Below, one piece after another: positions 25,078-33,476 of a stretch of 53,373 bases of DNA. Position numbers and translations under genes: made by a program. The stretch spans positions 1 through 53,373 of the forward strand of contig CALCSG010000397.1 in the NCBI GenBank assembly GCA_937894085.1, in the 5' to 3' direction. Source of the stretch: an uncultured Gammaproteobacteria bacterium (lineage in GTDB: Bacteria; Pseudomonadota; Gammaproteobacteria; GCA-001735895). The notes below the pieces were generated by a model. It saw only the letters and a list, made by a program, of their open reading frames with translations. It was not told where the DNA came from and did not search any database. How positions within the stretch are numbered: position 1 is the stretch's first letter; each line of letters opens with the position of its first letter.

Positions 25078-27533
25078 AATTGATTGATATCCGTATTGGA
25101 TCACCACTTCTTAAGATTGAAACGCGTATCTTTCATGCCACACCTCGAAAACCGACCGCCTTTGAACGAGTCATACTTTCAATGACTGACAGGTTGGGGA
25201 ATAACATAACCTTTAACAGTATTCCGCTAGCCAATCTTTTTATTGATGTCCTATGTGTGGTTGATCCAGGCCCACTGATCACACCCACATTATCAGAACT
25301 TATATCCTTGGATGTAATCCGATGTATGGGGGATATTGAATCTCCGGAGACTTTAATGCTTCGAGATATTGAGATGACTGAGCGTGGCAAGAGTATGTTT
25401 GCGGAAGATATGCTGCCAGCCAAATCAATGCAAAACGATGAGACGTTTTACTATGATCCAATTCAGCAACGGCTACTTTCTGAGTCTCAATCCAAAGCAT
25501 ATCGTCCTACTGCTCCTAAGTTATCTATCGATGCTACGGTATTCGAAGATATATTCCCGGAGGAACATATTCGTTCTCGCATTCACGGTCCGGGTTATCG
25601 TTGGAAAAGTGCAGCTACCATTATCGAAAGGCTCGAATCGCAATCTGTTACAGTTCTATGGAAAGATACGCCAAGCTCCATTGAGCTCCGGTCAGGAAAG
25701 CTGAGTATTGATTCAGTCGACGATAATCTCAGCTCCTATATCAGTTTACTTGACAGTGAAGAGTCCTATAATCGTTTTATCGGGGCTGTATTCGATACTG
25801 ACGATTTTGAGTTAGAAGACGAAATACCGATTATTGATATCGAAAGTATGAGCTCTACCACCTTTGAAATTCTTCCGGTATCGCAAGCTCTATCAGAATG
25901 GCCTGAAGATGCAAAGTTCATTATGCCTGGGTTTAAGCATGATGATAATGCTGTGACCATGCAAGCACCGCCACATCAGGCAATTATTTTATACGCCAAA
26001 AACGAAGATAGTGATGAGATTTTCTTTAAATGGAATGAGGAACGGAATGGTTGCAAGATCAAAGTCAATGGTAATTATCCTTTACCAGCAAGCCTGCGAG
26101 TTACAAACCAGGAGGATCTTCGTTGCTACAGAGTTCAGGCAAAAGATGGAAAGGCTTCTCGACAATTACTTGTGGCGTGTCGTGTAAAAATAAGCCCGAA
26201 AGATGATTTTTTAAGAAAGCATCTCGATAATCTCTCAGCTCTTGTTTACAAAAAAGCGAGGGAAGATGATTTAAAAGCAGCAGTACTTTGGGAAGGTGAA
26301 TCACAGTACCGTACGAACTTTCTAAACCGGTTAATGGCATTAAATTTACCTTTAGACGAAGTCGTCAGCAGCTTTTATTCCGCACTTGCCGATGTGGAAC
26401 ACATATATGGAAGTCTTAATCGTAATGCCTGGGCTGAATCCTTGTGGTCGATTCTGGATCAAAGCATCTCCGGTTATGATACAAATGAAATTGAGGCCTG
26501 CAGAAAACTGTTTCAGCTCATAGCAAAACATGGGCCTCATGCCGAAAAATTTATCTCTAAACTACTTCAGTCTATCGTTCAACGTACACAACCGCCTAAA
26601 ACTCTAAATGCGTTGAATGAAATCAGGTCTTTATTCCATATTCTTAACCCGAAATGGTCATCAGACTTTCCATCCCGTCTTTACACCGCCCAGTTGATAA
26701 GGTCTATCCTGGAAAGCTTTCCGGATGATCTTGATACCAATTTAATCATCGATGAAAACGACTTTTTCCGTCCGCTTGCATCACTTTCTAAACTCTACGC
26801 GAACATATCAGTTAGTGTTGGAGATAGGAGGATAGAAGAACTCAATGATGATGATTATGTTAGCCTAGTGAATTCCAAATCTGTTTCCAAATTGGCAGAC
26901 CTGTCTCATGCGTGGACAACGGAAATGAATGCCTTGCTAGAGGTGCTTGAAGACAACGCTGTTCTTGAAGGAACTCAACTTGCTTTGATCGATACCAAGA
27001 TTGCAGAGATTGCCAGGCGGACGGCAAAATTAATCGGAACTCTTGATTCTGTAATACAATCAGTATATGTCTTTGATACGTCGGCGCTCATTGCACAACC
27101 ACAAATCGTCTCGAGCATTCGACCTAATGAAATGTTTGTAGTAACAAAACGTGTAATCGATGAGCTTGACGACAAGAAGTTAGATGAATCACTGCGTCCA
27201 AGTGTGTCCGAAGCTGTACGCAATCTGCGGAGGATCAGGAAAGATCAGATCCAGTTCTGCGATGGCGATATGTCGCTCCTTCCATCAGATTATAGACTTA
27301 AAGGTGATAATTTAATTCTTTCGGTTGCTGTGCGTTATCGAAAGTTCAAGCCAGTCCTGATTACAAACGATAACAATTTGTCTCTAAAGGCTCAGGCTGA
27401 AGGTATAGCATCAATGACATCAGATGAGTTTGCAAAACATGTCAGTGAAAAAAAAGGTGCGAAAAGACCAGACTTAAACCAGCAAAAAAAGAATCATAAT
27501 TACAATAAATCTTCAAAAAGGAGGAGTAAATAA
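25074..27533 (+). CDS. 819-aa protein with a C-terminal PIN nuclease domain
   Basis: The first 640 residues are not recognised; they contain no membrane segment. Residues about 665-795 are a PIN domain close to the PhoH-associated type: VFDTSALI (first Asp), VTKRVIDELDDKK (Glu/Asp), KGDNLILSVAVRY (Asp) and LITNDNNLSLKAQAEGI (Asp). All acidic positions are kept, so an active RNA or DNA nuclease is expected. The tail is Lys/Asn-rich. ATG overlaps the helicase stop, with AAGGA upstream; its stop overlaps the next ATG by one base. A helicase next to a PIN nuclease recalls UPF1-SMG6, by analogy only. Confidence 0.75.
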   Translation: MKLIDIRIGSPLLKIETRIFHATPRKPTAFERVILSMTDRLGNNITFNSIPLANLFIDVLCVVDPGPLITPTLSELISLDVIRCMGDIESPETLMLRDIEMTERGKSMFAEDMLPAKSMQNDETFYYDPIQQRLLSESQSKAYRPTAPKLSIDATVFEDIFPEEHIRSRIHGPGYRWKSAATIIERLESQSVTVLWKDTPSSIELRSGKLSIDSVDDNLSSYISLLDSEESYNRFIGAVFDTDDFELEDEIPIIDIESMSSTTFEILPVSQALSEWPEDAKFIMPGFKHDDNAVTMQAPPHQAIILYAKNEDSDEIFFKWNEERNGCKIKVNGNYPLPASLRVTNQEDLRCYRVQAKDGKASRQLLVACRVKISPKDDFLRKHLDNLSALVYKKAREDDLKAAVLWEGESQYRTNFLNRLMALNLPLDEVVSSFYSALADVEHIYGSLNRNAWAESLWSILDQSISGYDTNEIEACRKLFQLIAKHGPHAEKFISKLLQSIVQRTQPPKTLNALNEIRSLFHILNPKWSSDFPSRLYTAQLIRSILESFPDDLDTNLIIDENDFFRPLASLSKLYANISVSVGDRRIEELNDDDYVSLVNSKSVSKLADLSHAWTTEMNALLEVLEDNAVLEGTQLALIDTKIAEIARRTAKLIGTLDSVIQSVYVFDTSALIAQPQIVSSIRPNEMFVVTKRVIDELDDKKLDESLRPSVSEAVRNLRRIRKDQIQFCDGDMSLLPSDYRLKGDNLILSVAVRYRKFKPVLITNDNNLSLKAQAEGIASMTSDEFAKHVSEKKGAKRPDLNQQKKNHNYNKSSKRRSK

Positions 27534-28678
27534 TGAGCTTTCACGTTGAATCAGAGTGGAAAATTCAGAAGGAAAAAAGACGACAAGCATATTTGGATCG
27601 TATTCACGAAAATGTGACACAGTTTCGTGATCGCTATTATGAGCGATTCGAAGGCCTCGTAAATCAAGGTTTCGAACAATACATGGCAAATGAATTTGCA
27701 GATCTTAGGGCTGAATTGAAACGTCTTGATCGATTAATTTCTTCTGATCCGGAACGGGCTCGTGACCTGAGTTTTGAAGTAGGCCGGCAACTTAGTCAAC
27801 TATCAGGACTGGCGAGGGCTGCAAGACACGAATTCAAAGCTCGTGATCGTCAGCAGCGTAAGGAACTTGCAGAAATGCGGCATCAGGCTACTACATCTCT
27901 CGCTCAATTTATTCATGAAATGATCTCCCAAATCAAGGATCCTGTTGAGTTAGACTTTGCATATGATGAAGTGAAGTCCATCCAACAAGCGTTTCAGGGG
28001 CGTACTATTGAAGCGGAGGAATTGTCAAATTTAAAAAACACGCTCAACTCCCAATTTTCGGAGCTTCGAAAATCTGCTCAAGCCAGAGCGCTAGCTTGGA
28101 AACAGGAGAAAACAAGAGCAACCTCCATGGAGGCAACGGAAACACTTTTAGACATGTTTAAAGAGCAAGCAACTGCTGATGCCAGTCAAAGTCCTAAAGC
28201 ACTCGAAGAGATGATGGCGAACCTCGAGTCAGTAAGGGATCAAATCAGCTCATCAAGTTCTCACGAAGAAATTGGTAATAAAATTTTTGAGTTGGCGAAA
28301 ACTGCGGATAACTCAGTTACTGATGAAAAATGTCGCCGTATGGCAGTTCGTTCAATTATGGACTCGTTGGAAAAATCCGGTTTCGTAGTTTCAAAACCCA
28401 GGCGTGGCAGCAGTGAAATAGATGAAGTTGTCATACTCGCCCGCAAGCCTGCCGGAGCTGAAGCCACATTCAGGATAACAGCAGACGGTAGCATGATATA
28501 CAAGTTTGATCACTATGAAGGTATGCAGTGCAAAGATGACATTGATAAGGTTCTTCCAATGCTGCAAGAAATCTACGGAATAAATCTGTCAAATGAACGG
28601 GTATTGTGGAAAAACCCTGAGAGAATATCCAGGTCTGCTAAACCACTGGATGATAATAAAGGGCATAAGAATGGCTAA
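27533..28678 (+). CDS. Coiled-coil protein of the five-gene operon, 381 aa
   Basis: Residues 1-260 are almost entirely charged helix (coiled coil, e.g. KRRQAYLDRIHENVTQFRDR). The last 100 residues are a small alpha/beta unit: MDSLEKSGFVVSKPRRG, EVVILARKPAG, ATFRITADGSMIYKFDHYEG. A GGAGGAG ribosome site is shared with the end of the PIN gene. It overlaps the ATPase gene by 8 bp. It could be an adaptor or scaffold for the AAA+ ATPase encoded next; I do not recognise the family. Confidence 0.65.
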   Translation: MSFHVESEWKIQKEKRRQAYLDRIHENVTQFRDRYYERFEGLVNQGFEQYMANEFADLRAELKRLDRLISSDPERARDLSFEVGRQLSQLSGLARAARHEFKARDRQQRKELAEMRHQATTSLAQFIHEMISQIKDPVELDFAYDEVKSIQQAFQGRTIEAEELSNLKNTLNSQFSELRKSAQARALAWKQEKTRATSMEATETLLDMFKEQATADASQSPKALEEMMANLESVRDQISSSSSHEEIGNKIFELAKTADNSVTDEKCRRMAVRSIMDSLEKSGFVVSKPRRGSSEIDEVVILARKPAGAEATFRITADGSMIYKFDHYEGMQCKDDIDKVLPMLQEIYGINLSNERVLWKNPERISRSAKPLDDNKGHKNG

Positions 28679-30539
28679 AGACAATGAGAATGCCTGGCTG
28701 GATAACCTGAAGCGTCAGGTCGGCATAAGACGTGGAATAATTCTACATGGTGATGTACTGGATGTGTGTTATGACGTTGGCAGCACAACCTATCAGCCAA
28801 TTTTAGATGTTGTTTTACGTACCCTGAAAGAGCGCGGCTTTCAGCATGTTGTAGTATGGGATCGCTTTTCTGGCGTTGAAAATATCTCAAGTGATAAATG
28901 GGCATCATTGGTCAAGGAGGCAACTTTTGGTTCTTCCCCGCAAGATGTTGAATCAGGTGACGATTATGATGTTGGACCGCGTGATACTCAGGCAGACACC
29001 AGTCAGGGTGTAGTACTGCCCAATGCAGATGATTTCCTTGCCGTCGTATACCACCATATGCTCAACATGAAGAAGGAGCGTGTGGCATTTATCCTTGATT
29101 GGTCGAATTATCTTTTTGGGAATGCAAACGCCTTGTCGGAACAAGAGCGGCAATGGCTATTAATTATATCCAAAGCGATCCGCAATGCACCGGTGCCTCT
29201 CGATGACGCAGAAGGTCTTTCAAAGCCAACGAACATTGTCGTACTTCTTTGTAAAAGACTTGGTTCGATCCCACCCTCGCTCTACCAGGCGAATCCTTCT
29301 ATTCAAGAAATTATTGTATCCTCTCCAGGTCGTGTGGAACGGGAACATTTCCTCAAAAGAAACATCGACAAATGGTTGCTTCGTTCTACGCCAAAGCCTG
29401 GCGAAATGGCATTTAATGATTTCGTTGATGCACTCGAAGGCATGTCGCTAAGAGATTTACAGCAGCTTATTCGACTTTCTCGACAGGTTCCCGGTGACCC
29501 ACTCACTTCTGAGCGCCTAATCAACCTGTACCGTTATGGTGAGCAAAAAAGCCCGTGGGAAGATCTTAGCAGATCGAAACTGGCTACAATTCGCGATACC
29601 CTTAAGAAACGAGTAAAAGGGCAGGAGGATGCCGTCGACAAAGTGTCCGGGGTCATTATTCGAGCGTTTACCGGGCTATCAGGGCTTCAGCATTCTAAAA
29701 AACAGAGGATGCCAAAGGGTACTCTCTTTTTTGTCGGGCCGACCGGTGTTGGCAAGACGGAATTGGCTAAAGCTCTTGCTCAGTTTTTATTTGGAGACGA
29801 GGATGCCTGCATTCGCTTTGATATGTCCGAATTTAATCACGAACACAGCGATCAGCGACTTGTTGGAGCTCCTCCTGGCTATGTTGGATACGAGGAAGGA
29901 GGGCAACTCACTAATGCTGTCAAAAAGAAGCCTTTCTCTGTTCTTCTTTTTGATGAGATTGAAAAGGCTCATGTGCGTATCCTTGATAAGTTTCTCCAGA
30001 TTCTTGAAGATGGAAGATTAACTGACGGGAAAGGAGAGACTGTTAATTTTTCTGAAACCGTTATTATCTTTACTTCGAATATTGGTGCTTCAGAAGTCGA
30101 ACTCCAGGATGATAAAGATTCTGTTCGGCAACAATTTATGGAAAAGGTTCGCGAACACTTTGTATCTGTTGCGAAACGTCCTGAACTATTGAACCGCATC
30201 GGTGACAATATCGTACCGTTCAACTTCATCACAGACGACGATTTTCTCGTCTCAATAGCTCGCGCCAAACTACAGCCCCTGCGTGAACGGCTCAAAGAAA
30301 AATACCGCATAACGGACCTGTCATTTGATGATGAAGAAAAAGCGCTGCTCGCACTTTCCAGGGGGGTGGATCGTCAAATGGGAGGGCGTGGCGTCCTTAA
30401 TGAGATTGTTAAACAAATCATCGATCCGTTGGCCGATTTCTTGTTCGAGGAAGAGGAAGATCCAGCTCATTACTCAGGGCGATTTATCGCAGTGCACCAG
30501 GCCGGAAACGAAGCAACTTTTGCATTCGAGGTGAAATAG
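28671..30539 (+). CDS. ClpB/ClpA D2-like AAA+ ATPase with a degenerate N-terminal half
   Basis: ATG at 28671 is chosen (622 aa); it overlaps the upstream stop by 8 bp like its neighbours. The C-terminal 320 residues are a Clp/Hsp100 D2 module: GPTGVGKTELAKAL (Walker A), FDMSEFNHEHSDQRLVGAPP, GYVGYEEGGQLT, LLFDEIEKAH (Walker B), ILEDGRLTDGKG and IIFTSNIGASE (sensor 1). The N-terminal 270 residues look like an ATPase fold without a Walker A (RRGIILHGDVLDVCYD, HVVVWDRFSG, AFILDWSNYLFG). I see no ClpP-binding tripeptide, so unfolding or remodelling without ClpP is likely. Confidence 0.8.
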   Translation: MAKDNENAWLDNLKRQVGIRRGIILHGDVLDVCYDVGSTTYQPILDVVLRTLKERGFQHVVVWDRFSGVENISSDKWASLVKEATFGSSPQDVESGDDYDVGPRDTQADTSQGVVLPNADDFLAVVYHHMLNMKKERVAFILDWSNYLFGNANALSEQERQWLLIISKAIRNAPVPLDDAEGLSKPTNIVVLLCKRLGSIPPSLYQANPSIQEIIVSSPGRVEREHFLKRNIDKWLLRSTPKPGEMAFNDFVDALEGMSLRDLQQLIRLSRQVPGDPLTSERLINLYRYGEQKSPWEDLSRSKLATIRDTLKKRVKGQEDAVDKVSGVIIRAFTGLSGLQHSKKQRMPKGTLFFVGPTGVGKTELAKALAQFLFGDEDACIRFDMSEFNHEHSDQRLVGAPPGYVGYEEGGQLTNAVKKKPFSVLLFDEIEKAHVRILDKFLQILEDGRLTDGKGETVNFSETVIIFTSNIGASEVELQDDKDSVRQQFMEKVREHFVSVAKRPELLNRIGDNIVPFNFITDDDFLVSIARAKLQPLRERLKEKYRITDLSFDDEEKALLALSRGVDRQMGGRGVLNEIVKQIIDPLADFLFEEEEDPAHYSGRFIAVHQAGNEATFAFEVK

Positions 30540-30541
30540 GC

Positions 30542-31126
30542 ATGGCTAAACTAAATCTAGCGAACTGGATCGACAGCACCGAAGTAGAAGGCCCTGGAAA
30601 ACGCTTTGCGCTTTGGGTACAAGGATGTTTGCTAAAATGCCCTGAGTGCTGTAACCCCCACATGTTCGATATTGCTCCACGTACTATAGTTGAAACCAGG
30701 GAAGTTCTGACGTGGATTGCTAATTCAAAATATGAACACTCAATTAAAGGTGTTACTTTTCTAGGTGGTGAGCCAATGCTACAGGCCAGAGGCCTTTCTG
30801 AAATTGCGCAAGGTTGTAAAGAAATGGGTTTGTCAGTTGTTGTCTTTTCAGGCTATACGCTCGAATACCTAAGAAAGAATCCTTTGCTAGGAGTATCAGA
30901 GTTACTCGAATTCACAGATATTTTAGTCGACGGACCTTTTATTTCGGAAAAGCCTGAGCACAATAGAAATTGGGTTGGGTCTACAAATCAACATCTTCAC
31001 TTCTTGTCAAACTATTACGAAAAAGGAATTGAATTCGATAAAAAATATTCAAATGGGATTGAGTTACGTATATTTGAGAATGGGATTATGTCTACAAATG
31101 GTTGGCCATCAAGTATTGATCTTTAA
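30542..31126 (+). CDS. NrdG-like radical-SAM protein
   Basis: A 194-aa protein of the NrdG/activase type: the 4Fe-4S motif C-x3-C-x2-C is present (GCLLKCPECCNP), followed by the SAM-binding GVTFLGGEPMLQ and VVVFSGYTLEYL. NrdG normally puts the glycyl radical on NrdD, but neither NrdD nor another glycyl-radical enzyme is encoded nearby. It starts 2 nt after the ATPase stop and is the last gene of the operon, so it is probably repurposed to activate or modify a component of this system. No terminator follows. Confidence 0.8.
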   Translation: MAKLNLANWIDSTEVEGPGKRFALWVQGCLLKCPECCNPHMFDIAPRTIVETREVLTWIANSKYEHSIKGVTFLGGEPMLQARGLSEIAQGCKEMGLSVVVFSGYTLEYLRKNPLLGVSELLEFTDILVDGPFISEKPEHNRNWVGSTNQHLHFLSNYYEKGIEFDKKYSNGIELRIFENGIMSTNGWPSSIDL

Positions 31127-31390
31127 GTAATGACTCCAGAAAAAGCTCATGTCAGTTTGTTATCAATAGGTGCTATAAACCTCTATTACATTTAATGATG
31201 TTTAGATTTTACTAAAATAAGTGAAAAATAATTTACACAATGTAATCAAAAAATCGAATGCCTGCTTTATCTTCACATACCAAAAATAAATTGTATTTTT
31301 GATGATGAAAATGACATCATGACCTGAAATATAAGGAGAATGCTAATGGCTCCTATCGCCACGAACCCGACGCACCCTACAGCCTGTAAG

Positions 31391-31421
31391 GAATGACCGC
31401 TATGAGTAGATAGCAGTTATA
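31391..31421. repeat. REP-like hairpin
   Basis: AATGACCGCTAT-GAGTAG-ATAGCAGTTAT is an imperfect palindrome; a related copy is at 19772-19802. The two bracket the five-gene operon. Confidence 0.45.
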
Positions 31422-31560
31422 AGTAATCAAAGAAATTAATTTAAAAAGTAAATTATAGATATTTTTAATATTTATTTTTTCATCGAGATTTTATGTAGTA
31501 CTTGTCACCTGATCCCATTCTGGAGCCATTGCGCCAATGATAAACGCGATAACTTCGACG

Positions 31561-31870
31561 CTAGACAGATATTTCAATAGTACCGTCATAGCCATAGGAA
31601 TCATCGTCAGCAATTTTATCTGGTTCATCATTCCAGGCTGATGTGGATGGGTTTGTTAATCTGGTGAAGAGATTTTCCATGAACCGCAATCACTTCCTGT
31701 AGTATCGTGGAGTGAATCAAGTTGTCACTTTCCTGTCGCACGGATTTTAATTCTTTTTTGAGATCAAATACGGAGACGTTCCACGGTATCCATCCGGCAC
31801 CAAGTAGTGGAATGGCTCTCAATTCAAGGGTCAGATCATTCCCAGATTCCAGATCTGATTGCTCTCAAAG
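31561..31870 (-). pseudogene. Frameshifted remnant of an unrecognised gene
   Basis: On the minus strand a frame without a good start (..LRAIPLLGAGWIPWNVSVFD..) stops at about 31634 (HISLE*). The adjacent frame continues sensibly (NDEPDKIADDDSYGYDGTIE..) to a stop at 31561. Joining the two needs one frameshift. No family recognised. Confidence 0.35.
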
Positions 31871-32106
31871 GTCATCTGTCTGGGCAAGCCGCAACGCTTG
31901 TCCCGAACTCTAACCGGCAGTGTTTTGATGACAGTTTTAACCAGAGCTTTATTTTACCACAATAGAGAATATATCGAGAAGACCAAGACTTCTATACTGC
32001 GCTATCCATCCTCGACCTGAAGTGACTATGCTTTTCGCAATTTTTTGGTAAATTGATTACTATCCAGAAAATAGAGTTAAAAAGTTCCGTGTTATAGATA
32101 TTAGTA

Positions 32107-32144
32107 TGGTAGGATTAATCATGGTAGCTGGCCATATAAACAGC
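32107..32144 (+). ncRNA. Orphan P0-P1 leader copy
   Basis: GATTAATC (32113-32120) as P0, then GCTG (32127-32130) with CAGC (32141-32144) as P1, in the usual order and spacing. A weak core-like stem AACCC..AGGC-ATC-GCCT follows, but no start codon or gene. It lies 130 bp before the intact DUF3150 leader. Confidence 0.45.
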
Positions 32145-32273
32145 ATATTCAATGAGTTGCCAACCCAAAGGCATCGCCTACGCTCGACTTCAGGATGTTT
32201 AACGTCCTAAATATCCCTTAAATACCAATATGCAGATACTTGCGCCTGGAAATCAGGCCTGGATAGAATTTTC

Positions 32274-32369
32274 GTCGAATTATTCGACAAAAATAAGGTA
32301 GCTGGCCTTTTAAAATTAACCAGCATTCACCCCATGGGGCATATTAGCCCCGTAGGACTGGTGTGCTCC
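32274..32369 (+). ncRNA. Structured leader of the DUF3150-CobT operon
   Basis: P0 GTCGAAT-T-ATTCGAC 32274-32288; P1 GCTGG 32301-32305 with CCAGC 32320-32324; core B GGGGC with C GCCCC; E GCTCC 32365-32369 can pair with the AGGA of D (32354-32357) and is followed by six T residues. Confidence 0.7.
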
Positions 32370-32394
32370 TTTTTTAACTTAGAAGGAGAAAATA

Positions 32395-33429
32395 ATGACT
32401 ACATCAGTCAATCATCTTGAAAAGTTGGCCATTGTTCAGACAGATTTTGATATCTGGGGAGGCAAGGTCAAACTCGACGACCCGGATATCAAGTTAGGTA
32501 TAGGCGGTACATTACCCCCTAAGTCCCTGGCTGAACTGGGTAATAAAAAAATCATCGATCCCAAGCATCTAAGACCTTTTAATAGGTTGAAGACGAAGGC
32601 TAGACGTTTATGCCTGGCTAAAGGGATGTCCTTTATGAATGGCTTTGCGGTTCCTTTGGATGAAATTGATCGGATCAGTAGTGAACTTGATGAAATACGT
32701 CGTGAGATGAATAACCTCAAGACTGACTTCATGGCTAACTACGATAAGCATATTTCCGAATGGCGATCAGAAAATACAGAATACAGTGAGGCAATCACCA
32801 AAGGTGTGCTTCCAGCTCAAGTTATTGAAAAAAAATTTGGGTTTGAATTCACTGTTTTCCAGGTTGATCCTGTTAATCAATCTGAAAGCCAGAAGCTTCA
32901 GAATATGGCCTCCGGTCTGTCTGGAGAGTTAATGGCTGAGATCGTGAAAGAGTCCGATGATTTTTTTCATAAAAATCTAAAGGGAAAAGACTTGTGTCAG
33001 GTTAATACTCAAAAAACTTTGATTCGTATACGAGACAAGGTTGAAGGATTAAGTTTCCTGGACAATCGATTCCTGTCCATTGTAAAGCTGCTCGATATTA
33101 CTATTAAGGGCTACCCTGATTCAGGGAAAGTCGTTACCGGTGAGCCGTTTTACAGAATCTTATCTGCCATCTTGATCCTGTCATCCACTGACAAGATTAA
33201 CGATTACGCGACAGGTTCAGTTGACCTTGATGACATGACCAGTCGGTATATGTTCGCAGAAAATGTCAACACTGATGAATCTAAAGATGACAATGTGTCC
33301 GCTATAAACGTCGAAGAATTTCCAAAACAGAACTTGAATGAGGAATCATTTGAAGATGATATGGATGACGATGATATCGATGCATTTTTCCAGCAACATC
33401 AAGCAACAGCAGATGGCTCATTCTTTTAA
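32395..33429 (+). CDS. DUF3150 family protein
   Basis: A 344-aa soluble protein matching DUF3150 as found beside cobS/cobT-like genes in SXT/R391 and IncA/C elements: KLAIVQTDFDIWGGKVKLDD near the start, LKTKARRLCLAKGMSFMNGF, then helical segments and an acidic tail DDDDIDAFFQQHQ. Function unproven; gene order points to a complex with the MoxR ATPase and the VWA protein. ATG at 32395 follows AAGGAG and a full leader; the VWA gene follows after 47 bp. Confidence 0.75.
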   Translation: MTTSVNHLEKLAIVQTDFDIWGGKVKLDDPDIKLGIGGTLPPKSLAELGNKKIIDPKHLRPFNRLKTKARRLCLAKGMSFMNGFAVPLDEIDRISSELDEIRREMNNLKTDFMANYDKHISEWRSENTEYSEAITKGVLPAQVIEKKFGFEFTVFQVDPVNQSESQKLQNMASGLSGELMAEIVKESDDFFHKNLKGKDLCQVNTQKTLIRIRDKVEGLSFLDNRFLSIVKLLDITIKGYPDSGKVVTGEPFYRILSAILILSSTDKINDYATGSVDLDDMTSRYMFAENVNTDESKDDNVSAINVEEFPKQNLNEESFEDDMDDDDIDAFFQQHQATADGSFF

Positions 33430-33433
33430 GTGA

Positions 33434-33462
33434 TCCCCGCCCGTTAGGGCGGAATTGCTTCT
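33434..33462 (+). ncRNA. Short leader hairpin of the CobT-like gene
   Basis: CCGCCC (33437-33442) pairs with GGGCGG (33447-33452) around GTTA. TTGCTTC follows in the place of block E. This is a reduced form of the leader, inside an operon. Confidence 0.5.
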
Positions 33463-33476
33463 TACAGGAGAAAAAT

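Larger units (their letters stand above)
31127..32273. other. Long gene-poor gap to the right of the five-gene operon
   Basis: No intact gene. It contains a REP-like hairpin (31391-31421), preceded at 31345-31380 by sequence of the kind often seen in dispersed intergenic repeats, a broken minus-strand gene (31561-31870) and an orphan leader (32107-32144). The region is AT-rich and looks like insertion debris. Confidence 0.5.
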
